DNA from: an uncultured Lachnospiraceae bacterium
GTDB lineage: Bacteria; Bacillota; Clostridia; Lachnospirales; Lachnospiraceae
Assembly: GCA_910577045.1 (NCBI GenBank)
Contig: CAJTLB010000009.1
Span: forward strand, 62,001 to 126,000
DNA length: 64,000 bases
Direction: 5' to 3'
The notes beneath the pieces were generated by a model. The model was not told the origin of the DNA and did not search any database. It was given only the letters and a program-made list of their open reading frames with translations. Shown here piece by piece: positions 44,556-53,600 of the stretch (position 1 is the first letter of the stretch; the number at the start of each line of letters is the position of its first letter). A program made the position numbers and the translations under genes.

Positions 44556-45341
44556 CTATCCTTCTACTCCATAAACTTCGATTTGGGTCAGTGCTGGAAA
44601 TGGCGATGGATCATCTGCCTTTATCAGCTTTTCCAACTGCACCCATTCTATTCTCTTCTTTTCAAAACAAATTTCCTGCCCTTTTCCTGTTTTTTCAAGT
44701 TGGCAAGTAATCGTTGTGCCATCCGAAAATTGTATTGTTATCTCTTTCCACCAGCTATCATGCGGAAAATCTGCCCGCAAATATATGACCAATTTATCTG
44801 CTAAAATTTCTCTTCCAAAATTTACGCAAATTACTGCATCTGGGTTTCGATTAATCCCCCATGATCCATATGGCCATTCCCCATGGTAATCATTTGCCTT
44901 CCATCCATCTATTGCATTACGTGCAGCAAATACAGCCTCCCCCCTAGTTTCCACATTTGCCGTAGCATGGGGAAAACAACCTGTATCTTTATGCTGGTCA
45001 TACCGGTTCCGTGCCAAATTCCTATAACTATTTATTTCTTCAGCCCTTGCCTTACGCACAGTTATTAAATGCCTCTCCCCTATAAAACTCCTAGGAGAAT
45101 AACATACTCTTTTCTCGCCAAATGGAATTTGAAAATTTAAGCTGCCTTCTTTTAGGAAAACCAATTCTTCCCCCAATACATCATCAAGCTGCAATACCAC
45201 AAAAGAATTTTTTTCCCCTTCTACTACGATCTGGCTGCCTTCTTGGAACTCCCCTTGATATACCAAATAAACCTCATCTTCACCCAGGGCAGAACCAAGA
45301 ATCATGCCATCTCCCGCCAAAACCTTACAGCTAAGCCTCAT
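44556..45341 (-). CDS. Discoidin (F5/8 type C)-like carbohydrate-binding protein
   Basis: A 261-residue protein without signal peptide. About residues 1-100 are a beta-rich domain. The second half (ARNRYDQHKDTGCFPHATANVETRGEAVFAARNAIDGWK, GEWPYGSWGINRNPDAVICVNFG, TIQFSDGTTITCQLEKT) has the galactose-binding-like jellyroll pattern seen in discoidin modules. Lack of an export signal suggests an intracellular role. ATG 45341 with GGGAGGG is preferred over GTG 45347. First gene of the operon. Confidence 0.75.
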   Translation of the reverse strand: MRLSCKVLAGDGMILGSALGEDEVYLVYQGEFQEGSQIVVEGEKNSFVVLQLDDVLGEELVFLKEGSLNFQIPFGEKRVCYSPRSFIGERHLITVRKARAEEINSYRNLARNRYDQHKDTGCFPHATANVETRGEAVFAARNAIDGWKANDYHGEWPYGSWGINRNPDAVICVNFGREILADKLVIYLRADFPHDSWWKEITIQFSDGTTITCQLEKTGKGQEICFEKKRIEWVQLEKLIKADDPSPFPALTQIEVYGVEG

Positions 45342-45377
45342 ATCCACCCTCCCTTCTTATTACCTACTATTTCCTAT

Positions 45378-45406
45378 AGTTTACCCCTGCCTGCCCTATA
45401 AGTCAA
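45378..45406 (-). promoter_or_regulatory. Promoter of discoidin-like/SprA-like operon
   Basis: TTGACT (45406-45401), 17 bp, TAAACT (45383-45378). Confidence 0.6.
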
Positions 45407-45422
45407 GTAAAACACTTTTGTA

Positions 45423-45971
45423 CTATTCTAAAATACCTGCCCTTTTTAACTGCTTTTGTAAAATAGGACCAACCAATACAGAAATAATAACCTTTACAAC
45501 ATCCCCCGGCAAAAATGGGATTACACCACTTGCCAACCCTTCCATAAAGGTTAGGTTCATTAATTTTGCTAACCAAACTGTCCCAAATAAATAATCAATC
45601 CCTGTCCCTAACGCCATTCCTATTATGTACATATAAATTTTACCACTAAATTTTTCTACAAACCACCCACAAACAACTGCCATAAGTATAAATCCTATTA
45701 AATATCCCCCTGTTGGCCCAGCAAGCTTTGTAAAACCAGAACTAAAGCCAGAAAAAACAGGAAGGCCCACCAACCCGACTAATAAATAAATAAGATAGCT
45801 AACTGTCCCTTTTTTCCATCCAAGCACAAATACACTAATATAAATCGCTAAATTTGTCAGTGATATTGGTACAGGCGATATTGGAATATTAATAGAAAGC
45901 GGGCCAACAATACAAGTAATTGCTGCCATTACGCCAATCAGTGCCAGTGTATAAGTTGATACTTTTTTCAT
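45423..45971 (-). CDS. bioY: Biotin ECF transporter S component BioY
   Basis: A 182-residue membrane protein with six helices and BioY motifs: GPLSINIPISPVPISLTNLAIYI, VYLLVGLVGLPVFSGFSSG, and AGPTGGYLIGFIL. It binds biotin outside and needs a shared ECF energising module encoded elsewhere. Overlaps bioB by four bases (ATGA), so uptake and synthesis share one transcript and the BirA operator. Confidence 0.96.
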   Translation of the reverse strand: MKKVSTYTLALIGVMAAITCIVGPLSINIPISPVPISLTNLAIYISVFVLGWKKGTVSYLIYLLVGLVGLPVFSGFSSGFTKLAGPTGGYLIGFILMAVVCGWFVEKFSGKIYMYIIGMALGTGIDYLFGTVWLAKLMNLTFMEGLASGVIPFLPGDVVKVIISVLVGPILQKQLKRAGILE

Positions 45972-46945
45972 TTTTGCCCCTCCATCTTTAGGCCCCTGCC
46001 CATTTCTTTTATCATCTGCTTATCTTCACGGATTGTATTTCCTGATGTAGTAAGCATATTTCCTGTAATTGCTGCATTAGCCCCAGATAAAAATGCTTCC
46101 TTCCCAGAATCTGCAAGCAAAACCCTGCCGCCAGCCAAACGAATATCTGCTGTAGGGTTAATATATCGGAATAAACTTATACACCGTAATATTTCTTCTC
46201 TCTCTAACTTTTTTCTGTTTTCTAACGGAGTGCCTTTCACTGGGATTAAAATATTCAAAGGAATGGAATCCACTTCCATCTCAGACAAGACAAATGCCAT
46301 ATCTAGCCTATCTTCCCAAGTTTCCCCCATGCCAAGTATCCCGCCTGAGCAAACAGAAAGCCCTGCTTTTTTTGCACGGAGAATACATGTTATCTTATCT
46401 TCAAATGTATGTGTCGTACAAATATTGGGGAAGTTCCTCTTAGACGTTTCTATATTGGCATGGTAACGCTCTACGCCTGCTTCTTTCAGCCGTTTAAATG
46501 CCTCCTCCTTTAATAGGCCATGTGAGGCACATAGATGTAATTTTGTTTCTTTTGCCAGCCCTTTATATGTTTCTTCCGCCTTTTCTAAATCCGCGCCCTC
46601 TAATTCCCTTCCTGCTGTTACTACTGAATAACGCCTTACGCCTTCCTTTTCATTTATTTTTGCATCTGCTATAATCTCCTCTGGCGAAAGAAAGGCATGG
46701 ATCTCTGCCCCAGTATAGTAATGGCTAGATTGTGCGCAAAACTTACAATTTTCACTACATCTGCCTCCCCTGCCATTTACAATTGTACAAAGATCAATAC
46801 TGTCCCCACAAAAATATTTCCGTATCTTATCCGCACCCTGGCAAAGCTTTTCCAATTCTTCCCCAAAAAGAAAGGACACATCTTCTTCCCTTTTAAGACG
46901 CCTCCCTTTTATAATTTCATCTGCAATTTGTTCACACTTATTCAC
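45968..46945 (-). CDS. bioB: Biotin synthase
   Basis: A 325-residue radical SAM enzyme that inserts sulfur into dethiobiotin. It has CSENCKFCAQSSHY for the [4Fe-4S] cluster, YSVVTAGREL, ANIETSKRNFPNICTTHTFEDK, GGILGMGE, and RLAGGR near the end for the auxiliary cluster Arg. The ATG at 46963 has no ribosome site; GTG at 46945 has AAGGAG eight bases before it and gives MNKCEQIADEI, so GTG is chosen. No bioA, bioD or bioF lies nearby. Confidence 0.96.
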   Translation of the reverse strand: MNKCEQIADEIIKGRRLKREEDVSFLFGEELEKLCQGADKIRKYFCGDSIDLCTIVNGRGGRCSENCKFCAQSSHYYTGAEIHAFLSPEEIIADAKINEKEGVRRYSVVTAGRELEGADLEKAEETYKGLAKETKLHLCASHGLLKEEAFKRLKEAGVERYHANIETSKRNFPNICTTHTFEDKITCILRAKKAGLSVCSGGILGMGETWEDRLDMAFVLSEMEVDSIPLNILIPVKGTPLENRKKLEREEILRCISLFRYINPTADIRLAGGRVLLADSGKEAFLSGANAAITGNMLTTSGNTIREDKQMIKEMGRGLKMEGQK

Positions 46946-46979
46946 ATTTTCTGCTCCTTCCATATTAATTTTCTATTCC

Positions 46980-47008
46980 AGTATATGTTAAGAGCATTTA
47001 ATTGTCAA
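46980..47008 (-). promoter_or_regulatory. bioB-bioY promoter
   Basis: Perfect TTGACA (47008-47003), 17 bp, TATACT (46985-46980). Confidence 0.82.
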
Positions 47009-47031
47009 CCTATTTTAAATATTAGTTTACA
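47003..47031 (-). promoter_or_regulatory. BirA operator over the bioB promoter
   Basis: Minus strand TGTAAAC, 15 bp, GTTGACA (47031-47003), fitting the BirA consensus TTGTWAAC-N14-16-GTTWACAA. The second half is the -35 box itself, so bound BirA-biotinyl-AMP would block RNA polymerase. The first half lies in the last codons of the ABC-2 permease gene. Confidence 0.8.
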
Positions 47032-47750
47032 TTTCTTCTTTGTTTATCTAACATCATGCCTAACGTTAATACCATTATTGCAAACATAACTTGAATTCCC
47101 ATATATGCAATAACATTTTCTAATTTTCCGCCTTCCTTTAAAATAATTTCATCTAATGTCTTTTGGTACCAAAATACTGGTGTAAAACTTCTTAAGAGAT
47201 ATACCGTATAATCTCCCCAATTTGCTGACTCAATGCTCCCCCCAACAAATGGCAAGGCAAATGCCATTAAGTTTGCTGCAATTCCCCTTCCCTGCGCACT
47301 TTTTGAAAATATGCCTATAATAAACCCCAGTGCCGTAGAAAACAAACTAATCATCAACAAATTAGCTGCCATAAACAAACCCTGGATATTGTATGCTGCT
47401 TCGCCATATAATACAACTGCAGTCCAGAAAAAAAGCATCCACCAAAATAACATTACTAATAAATCCGCCCCCAGATATGTTAAAGCTAACAACTCTGTGC
47501 GGACTGGCGCTGCCTGGTGCCTCATAAATAATTCTGTATCCGATGTTACTGATGTTACTGCACTAATTGTCAGCATTACTAAGACCATAAGGACTAATAC
47601 AGCATACCTATAGTAAATAAAAATTGTTTGATGGTTTTTTCCACCCATATCGGCTGCTAAAAACAAAAATAGAAAAAAAATACCTAAATAAATACTATAT
47701 AACCAGATCTGTTTTTTTAATACCCGCATATAAAGATCAAATAGTTTCAT
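47022..47750 (-). CDS. ABC-2 type transporter permease
   Basis: A 242-residue membrane protein with six helices (about 15-32, 45-68, 95-118, 130-150, 160-180, 215-235), the ABC-2 layout of exporter permeases. Overlaps the ATPase gene by 14 bp. Its last codons contain half of the BirA operator. Substrate unknown; lantibiotic, drug or lipid export are typical for such pairs beside a NarL-type system. Confidence 0.8.
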   Translation of the reverse strand: MKLFDLYMRVLKKQIWLYSIYLGIFFLFLFLAADMGGKNHQTIFIYYRYAVLVLMVLVMLTISAVTSVTSDTELFMRHQAAPVRTELLALTYLGADLLVMLFWWMLFFWTAVVLYGEAAYNIQGLFMAANLLMISLFSTALGFIIGIFSKSAQGRGIAANLMAFALPFVGGSIESANWGDYTVYLLRSFTPVFWYQKTLDEIILKEGGKLENVIAYMGIQVMFAIMVLTLGMMLDKQRRNVN

Positions 47751-48678
47751 TAGCAGTAAGCTCCTTACCTGTTATTTCTAAATAGACATCATTTAATGTT
47801 GGGCGTTCTGAATATACACTCCCTATTGACACATCTTTTTCTTGTAAAAAATTTAAAATATTTACTAAATTATGTTTTCCATTCCTGGACTTTAACGTTA
47901 ATTGCCCACTATAATAAGATACATCACATACATTAGGCAACGTTTTTAACTCTTCTAGGATCTCATTATTTAGATGCCATGTCTCAACAGTAATCTTTTC
48001 CCCAATCCCTATTATTTCTTTTAATTCTTCCTTTGTCCCTTGTGCAATTACTTTTCCCCGATCAAGCATATATATCTTTCCTGAAAGGATTTCTACATCT
48101 TCTGCATTTCTTGTTGTATATAATACAGTCGTGCCTTTTTGGTTTAATTCAATAATTTTCTCCCGGATTACATGTTTTCCTAATAAATCCCCATCACTAA
48201 CTGGATCGTCCAATAATAAAAGCTTTGGCTTATGTGCGATGCCACAAGCAAAATTCAGCCTTTTTAAAAGATTTTCATTTAATTGCCGCGGATAGAACTT
48301 CCAAAAATCCCGCAGCCCCATCCACTCTATTGTCTCTTCTGCACTGCTTGTCCTCTGCTTTCTATCCTTTATATATAAACCACAAAAATATTCGATATTC
48401 TCATATACTGTTAATTCATGATAAAGAATAGGCTCTTGTGGTACAAACCCAGTTTCCCGCTTTACTTGGGCCACAAACTCTGGTTTTTTTCCAAATAATT
48501 CAATTTCCCCCTTATTTACCTTTGTCAATCCAAGGACAGCCTTTATAATTGTACTTTTCCCACAGCCCCCAGGGCCAAATATCCCAGCTATTTCTCCCTC
48601 TTCCAAGGAAAGGTTTATATGATCCACCACATTAATATTCTTATATCTTTTTACCAAGTTCTGTATCCGAATTACCAT
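47737..48678 (-). CDS. ABC transporter ATPase with degenerate catalytic motifs
   Basis: A 313-residue protein with an ABC domain (1-215) and a C-terminal extension (about 225-313). Walker A FGPGGCGKST and Q-loop FVPQEPILY are normal. The signature LSGGQ is replaced by QLNEN, Walker B ends LLLLDDPVSD (Asp for the catalytic Glu), and the H-loop His is missing (TVLYTTRNAED). ATP binding should persist while hydrolysis may be weak. ATG 48678 with GAGG is preferred to 48690. Divergent from the NarL-type pair. Confidence 0.82.
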   Translation of the reverse strand: MVIRIQNLVKRYKNINVVDHINLSLEEGEIAGIFGPGGCGKSTIIKAVLGLTKVNKGEIELFGKKPEFVAQVKRETGFVPQEPILYHELTVYENIEYFCGLYIKDRKQRTSSAEETIEWMGLRDFWKFYPRQLNENLLKRLNFACGIAHKPKLLLLDDPVSDGDLLGKHVIREKIIELNQKGTTVLYTTRNAEDVEILSGKIYMLDRGKVIAQGTKEELKEIIGIGEKITVETWHLNNEILEELKTLPNVCDVSYYSGQLTLKSRNGKHNLVNILNFLQEKDVSIGSVYSERPTLNDVYLEITGKELTANETI

Positions 48679-48706
48679 AGTTTCCCTCATTTCTATGTTA
48701 CCTTGT

Positions 48707-48726
48707 ATATGTATGGCATACTATAT
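48707..48726. promoter_or_regulatory. Inverted repeat between ABC-2 operon and NarL-type system
   Basis: ATATGTATG-G-CATACTATAT, an imperfect palindrome about 30 bp before the ABC ATPase start. A plausible operator for the divergent NarL-type regulator; not proven. Confidence 0.45.
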
Positions 48727-48824
48727 GCTTTTTTAATAGTGTACCTTATTTTTTGCCAGGAATATAGTGATTTCTGTCCCCTTCTCCTTATTTTTTATAT
48801 GACATTTGTCACCATGGAAAATGC

Positions 48825-48853
48825 TTTCCATCAGCCTTAAAATATGTTACAAT
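48825..48853 (+). promoter_or_regulatory. Promoter of NarL-type two-component system
   Basis: TTTCCA (48825-48830), 17 bp, extended TGT-TACAAT (48848-48853), 28 bp before the kinase start. Confidence 0.6.
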
Positions 48854-48880
48854 AATGTGCAATTGAAGGGAGCGCCTGTT

Positions 48881-49957
48881 ATGGAAAAACTATATGACAA
48901 ATTAATCTTATTTTTATGTTGTACTATTTTTTTAATTTCATACAACCTTTCCCTATACACAATTCTTCCTGTTATTGTAGTTATCTCGCTTAATTCACTT
49001 ATGACTTATTTTGACAATAATGCACTTAACATTTTTTCGTACTTATGTTATGTAGGCTTATGTATCCTTTCACCAAACTTTATCTGTTTTCTTCCTATTA
49101 TGTGTTATGATATGGTAGGAGAACCTTATCGCTATGTTATTTATTTTGCTATTTTTGCATCCGCAAATGCCCTACATTCCTTTCCGCCATTAACCATTCT
49201 AATTCTTATGCTCCTTACCGTGCTTGCTTGGCTCCTCAAAAAAAGGACACTTGCCCTAACCCAAGCAAAACAAGATTACTTTTCTTTACGGGATGAAATG
49301 ATGGAAAAAGCAGAAATGCTTCAAATACAAAATAGAGATTTACTAGAAAAACAAGACTATGAAATTAGCAATGCCACTTTAAATGAAAGAAATAGGATTG
49401 CCAGGGAAATCCATGATACAGTGGGACATTTGCTCTCCAGTTCTATTTTGCAAATAGGTGCTTTGCTTGCTATATGCAAAGATGATTCTATAAAAGAAAA
49501 CCTTACTAATATTAAAAATACTTTATCTACTGGAATGGACAGCATCCGTTCTAGTATCCACAATATCCATGAGGATTCTTTAGATTTACAAGATAAATTA
49601 ATGGAACTTACCCATAACTTCACCTTTTGTAAAACAGCTTTCTCCTACCATGTCAACCATGATTTCCCTATGAAAGCCAAATACTCCATTTTATTTATTG
49701 TAAAAGAAGCCTTATCCAACGTAATGAAGCATTCCAATGCCACTCTGGTTAGCATTACTGTTTCTGAGTTACCAGGCATATACCAAATTATTATTCACGA
49801 CAATGGCACTACTTCACAGGGGAACCGCCACGACTCCTCTGGTATGGGCCTGCAAAGCATGATAGAACGCGTTAATACACTTGGTGGGAATTTTTATACA
49901 GATACTAGGGATGGTTTTAAAATTTTTATTTCTCTCCCCAAGGAAACCATATCCTAA
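48881..49957 (+). CDS. NarL-type sensor histidine kinase (HisKA_3)
   Basis: A 358-residue kinase with an N-terminal block of four or five membrane helices (about 5-130, short loops, intramembrane-sensing look), a coiled linker, the HisKA_3 dimerization domain with NERNRIAREIHDTVGHLLSSS, and an ATPase domain (KEALSNVMKHSNAT, HDNGTTSQG, SGMGLQSMIERV). The layout recalls DesK/LiaS-type kinases. ATG 48881 follows AAGGGAG; a longer frame to 48806 overlaps the promoter. Followed by its regulator. Confidence 0.92.
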   Translation: MEKLYDKLILFLCCTIFLISYNLSLYTILPVIVVISLNSLMTYFDNNALNIFSYLCYVGLCILSPNFICFLPIMCYDMVGEPYRYVIYFAIFASANALHSFPPLTILILMLLTVLAWLLKKRTLALTQAKQDYFSLRDEMMEKAEMLQIQNRDLLEKQDYEISNATLNERNRIAREIHDTVGHLLSSSILQIGALLAICKDDSIKENLTNIKNTLSTGMDSIRSSIHNIHEDSLDLQDKLMELTHNFTFCKTAFSYHVNHDFPMKAKYSILFIVKEALSNVMKHSNATLVSITVSELPGIYQIIIHDNGTTSQGNRHDSSGMGLQSMIERVNTLGGNFYTDTRDGFKIFISLPKETIS

Positions 49958-49985
49958 CTACTTTTACTTTAGAAAGGAACATAAA

Positions 49986-50603
49986 ATGAATATTATTTTG
50001 ATTGATGATGACAAATTGGTCTGTAGTGCCTTAAAAACTATTTTAGAAAGTGATCCTGATTTCCATGTGCCTGTAATCGGGCACAATGGGGCGGAAGCTA
50101 TTACACTTTATGCTAAACACCGCCCCGACTTACTTCTTATGGATATCCGTATGGCTGGCATGACTGGCATTGATGCTGGAGAAACAATTTTAAAACAATT
50201 CCCCCATGCCCGTATCCTTTATTTAACTACCTTTGCAGATAATGAATATATTATAAAAGCATTAAAAATTGGTGCAAAAGGCTATATTTTAAAACAAAAT
50301 TTTGAAAGTATTATTCCTGCCATTAAAGCTGTAGCAAGCGGGCAAAGTGTATTTGGAGATGAAATTGTCTCTAAGCTCCCCAATATGAGCTGGACACCTG
50401 CCACTTCCTTAGATGGTTTTGATCTTACTGAACGGGAAATTGAAATTATCAAAAATGTAGCAGAAGGGTTAAGCAATAAGGAAATTGCCAGCCTTCTTTT
50501 TCTAAGTGAAGGCACAGTCCGCAATTATATTAGTACTATTTTAGAAAAACTGGCACTCCGCGACCGTACACAGCTTGCCATATTTTACTATAAACATCAA
50601 TAG
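49986..50603 (+). CDS. NarL/LuxR-type response regulator
   Basis: A 205-residue regulator: receiver domain (IILIDDDKLVCSALKTIL, phospho-Asp in LLLMDIRMAGMTGID, ILKQN lysine) and a LuxR-type HTH (about 140-205: LTEREIEIIKNVAEGLSNKEIASLLFLSEGTVRNYISTIL). ATG 49986 has AAAGGA upstream. Pair with the preceding kinase; the divergent ABC-2 genes are the likely target. Followed by a terminator facing rpoC. Confidence 0.94.
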   Translation: MNIILIDDDKLVCSALKTILESDPDFHVPVIGHNGAEAITLYAKHRPDLLLMDIRMAGMTGIDAGETILKQFPHARILYLTTFADNEYIIKALKIGAKGYILKQNFESIIPAIKAVASGQSVFGDEIVSKLPNMSWTPATSLDGFDLTEREIEIIKNVAEGLSNKEIASLLFLSEGTVRNYISTILEKLALRDRTQLAIFYYKHQ

Positions 50604-50612
50604 AATAAAAAG

Positions 50613-50649
50613 AAAAAGGGATTGCTGCCAATACAACAATCCCCTTTTC
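50613..50649. terminator. Bidirectional terminator between response regulator and rpoC
   Basis: AAAAAGGGATTG / CAATCCCCTTTT hairpin, serving both the plus-strand regulator and the rpoBC operon. Confidence 0.85.
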
Positions 50650-53600
50650 TCATATTTCTTCTTCCTCTTCTGGATATTCTGTTTCTTCTTCTATTAAATC
50701 AATTGTTTCTTCTTCCTCTTCTAAAGATTCCATTAATCCTGCTGCCATTAAACTTTCTGTTGTTCTATAGGCTGGCTCTGCCTGTACAGGTTTTACTGGC
50801 ATATCATCAAAATCATCGGAAAAATTTACCTCCTCATCAAACTCAGAAGAATCTGTGTCTAACTTAACAGAACGATACCGCTTCATACCCGTACCAGCAG
50901 GAATTAATTGGCCGATAATAACATTTTCTTTTAACCCAATTAATGGATCTGCCTTTCCGTTAATCGCTGCTTCTGTTAAAACCTTTGTTGTTTCTTGGAA
51001 GGAAGCTGCAGACAAGAAAGAATTTGTTGCAAGAGATGCCTTTGTAATACCAAGCATTACTTGTTTTCCTTCAATTGGTTTTTTCCCTTCTGCAATCAGC
51101 CTTTCATTTTCTTCATTGTAATCCAATACATCCATAGATGTGCCTGGAAGGAAATCACTATCCCCGCCTTCTTCTACGCGGATCTTTTTAAGCATCTGGC
51201 GTACAATTACTTCTATATGCTTATCATTAATTTCTACACCTTGTAAACGGTAAACACGTTGTACTTCTTGGATCATATAATCTTGTACGGCACGGACGCC
51301 TTTTATTTTCAATATATCATGTGGGTTCACGCTACCTTCTGTCAACTCGTCCCCTGCTTCTAATATAGCCCCATCCTGGATCTTAATCCTGGAACCATAA
51401 GGAATTAAATATGATTTTGAATTTCCGTTTTCCCGATCCGTAATAATAATTTCTCGTTTTTTCTTTGTGTCCTTAAATACTGCTGTACCGCCAAACTCAG
51501 CAATAATTGCAAGCCCCTTTGGCTTTCTTGCCTCAAAAAGTTCTTCTACTCTTGGAAGACCTTGGGTAATATCATCTCCTGCCACACCGCCTGTATGGAA
51601 AGTACGCATGGTAAGCTGTGTGCCTGGTTCACCAATGGATTGCGCTGCAATAATGCCAACTGCCTCGCCTACCTGTACGGCCTGCCCAGTAGCCATATTT
51701 GCACCATAACATTTTGCACAAACCCCTAAATGGGCCTTACAAGTCAGAATTGTACGGATTTTCACTGATTCTACACCAGTCCCTACTACTTTTACTGCAC
51801 GTTTTGGCGTAATCATATGGTTTGCTTTTACTAATATTTCTCCTGTCTGTGGATCTTTAATATCCTCTGAAGCATACCGTCCAGTAATTCTATCTTCTAG
51901 GCTTTCAATTGTCTCGCGCCCATCCATAAATGCCTTAACTTCCATTCCCGGAATTTCATCTTTGCCTTCACAGCAATCTACCTCACGGATAATTAAATCC
52001 TGGGATACATCTACCAAACGTCTTGTTAAATAACCAGAATCGGCTGTACGTAAAGCAGTATCAGACAAACCTTTACGTGCACCATGGGCAGAAATAAAGT
52101 ACTCCAATACATCAAGCCCTTCACGGAAATTAGACTTAATAGGAAGCTCTATGGTACGCCCTGTTGTATCAGCCATTAACCCACGCATACCTGCAAGCTG
52201 TTTAATCTGTTTATCAGAACCACGGGCACCAGAATCTGCCATCATATAGATATTATTATATTTATCCAGCCCTGAAAGCAATGCCTCTGTAATTTCATCA
52301 TCTGCATTTTTCCAAGTTTCAATTACTTCTTTATAACGTTCTTCCTCTGTAATAAACCCACGGCGGAAATTCTTTGTAATGGATTCAATTGTTTTCTCTG
52401 CATTAGCCAAAATTGTTTTCTTTTTCTCTGGCACGGTCATATCAGAAATAGATACGGTCATTGCCGCCCTAGTAGAATACTTATATCCCATGGCTTTAAT
52501 ATCATCTAGCACTTCTGCTGTCCTAGTAGCACCATGTGTATTAATTACCTTTTCCAGAATCTTTTTTAATTGCTTTTTATCTGCATGGAAATCAACTTCC
52601 AAAAGCAGCTCATTGCCTGGAATACTTCTATCTACAAAGCCCAAATCTTGTGGGAGTATTTCATTAAAGATAAAACGCCCTACTGTAGATTCTACAATAC
52701 CAGATAAGGCCCTTCCATCTGGCATTGTCTTTGTACAACGTACTTTAATCTTAGCATGGAGAGTAATCACTTTATTTTCATAAGCCAAAATGGCTTCATT
52801 TACATTTTTAAAGAACTTCCCTTCTCCTTTGGCGCCTGGCCTCTCCTGGGTTAAATAATAAATGCCAAGTACCATATCTTGGGATGGCACGGCAACTGGC
52901 GCACCATCAGAAGGCTTTAAAAGGTTATTTGGGGATAATAACAGGAACCGGCATTCTGCCTGTGCCTCTACTGATAATGGCAAATGTACTGCCATCTGGT
53001 CCCCATCAAAGTCTGCATTAAATGCCGTACATACCAAAGGATGGAGCTTAATTGCCTTTCCTTCTACTAATATTGGCTCAAATGCCTGGATACCAAGCCT
53101 GTGCAGAGTAGGGGCACGGTTTAGCATAACAGGATGCTCTTTAATAACACCCTCTAGCACATCCCATACTTCCTTTTCTACTCTGTCTACCATCTTCTTT
53201 GCGCTCTTAATATTATGGGCTGTCCCATTTGCTACCAATTCTTTCATAACAAATGGCTTAAATAGCTCTATTGCCATTTCTTTTGGCAAACCACACTGGT
53301 AAATCTTTAACTCTGGCCCTACCACAATAACAGAACGCCCAGAATAATCTACACGTTTCCCTAACAAATTCTGGCGGAAACGCCCCTGCTTCCCTTTTAA
53401 CATATCAGATAAAGATTTTAAAGCACGGTTTCCAGGGCCTGTTACTGGCCTTCCTCTCCTGCCATTGTCAATTAACGCATCTACAGCTTCCTGTAACATA
53501 CGTTTTTCATTACGGACAATAATTTCTGGTGCCCCTAATTCTAAAAGCCTTGCTAAACGGTTATTCCTATTAATAATCCTTCTATATAAATCATTTAAGT

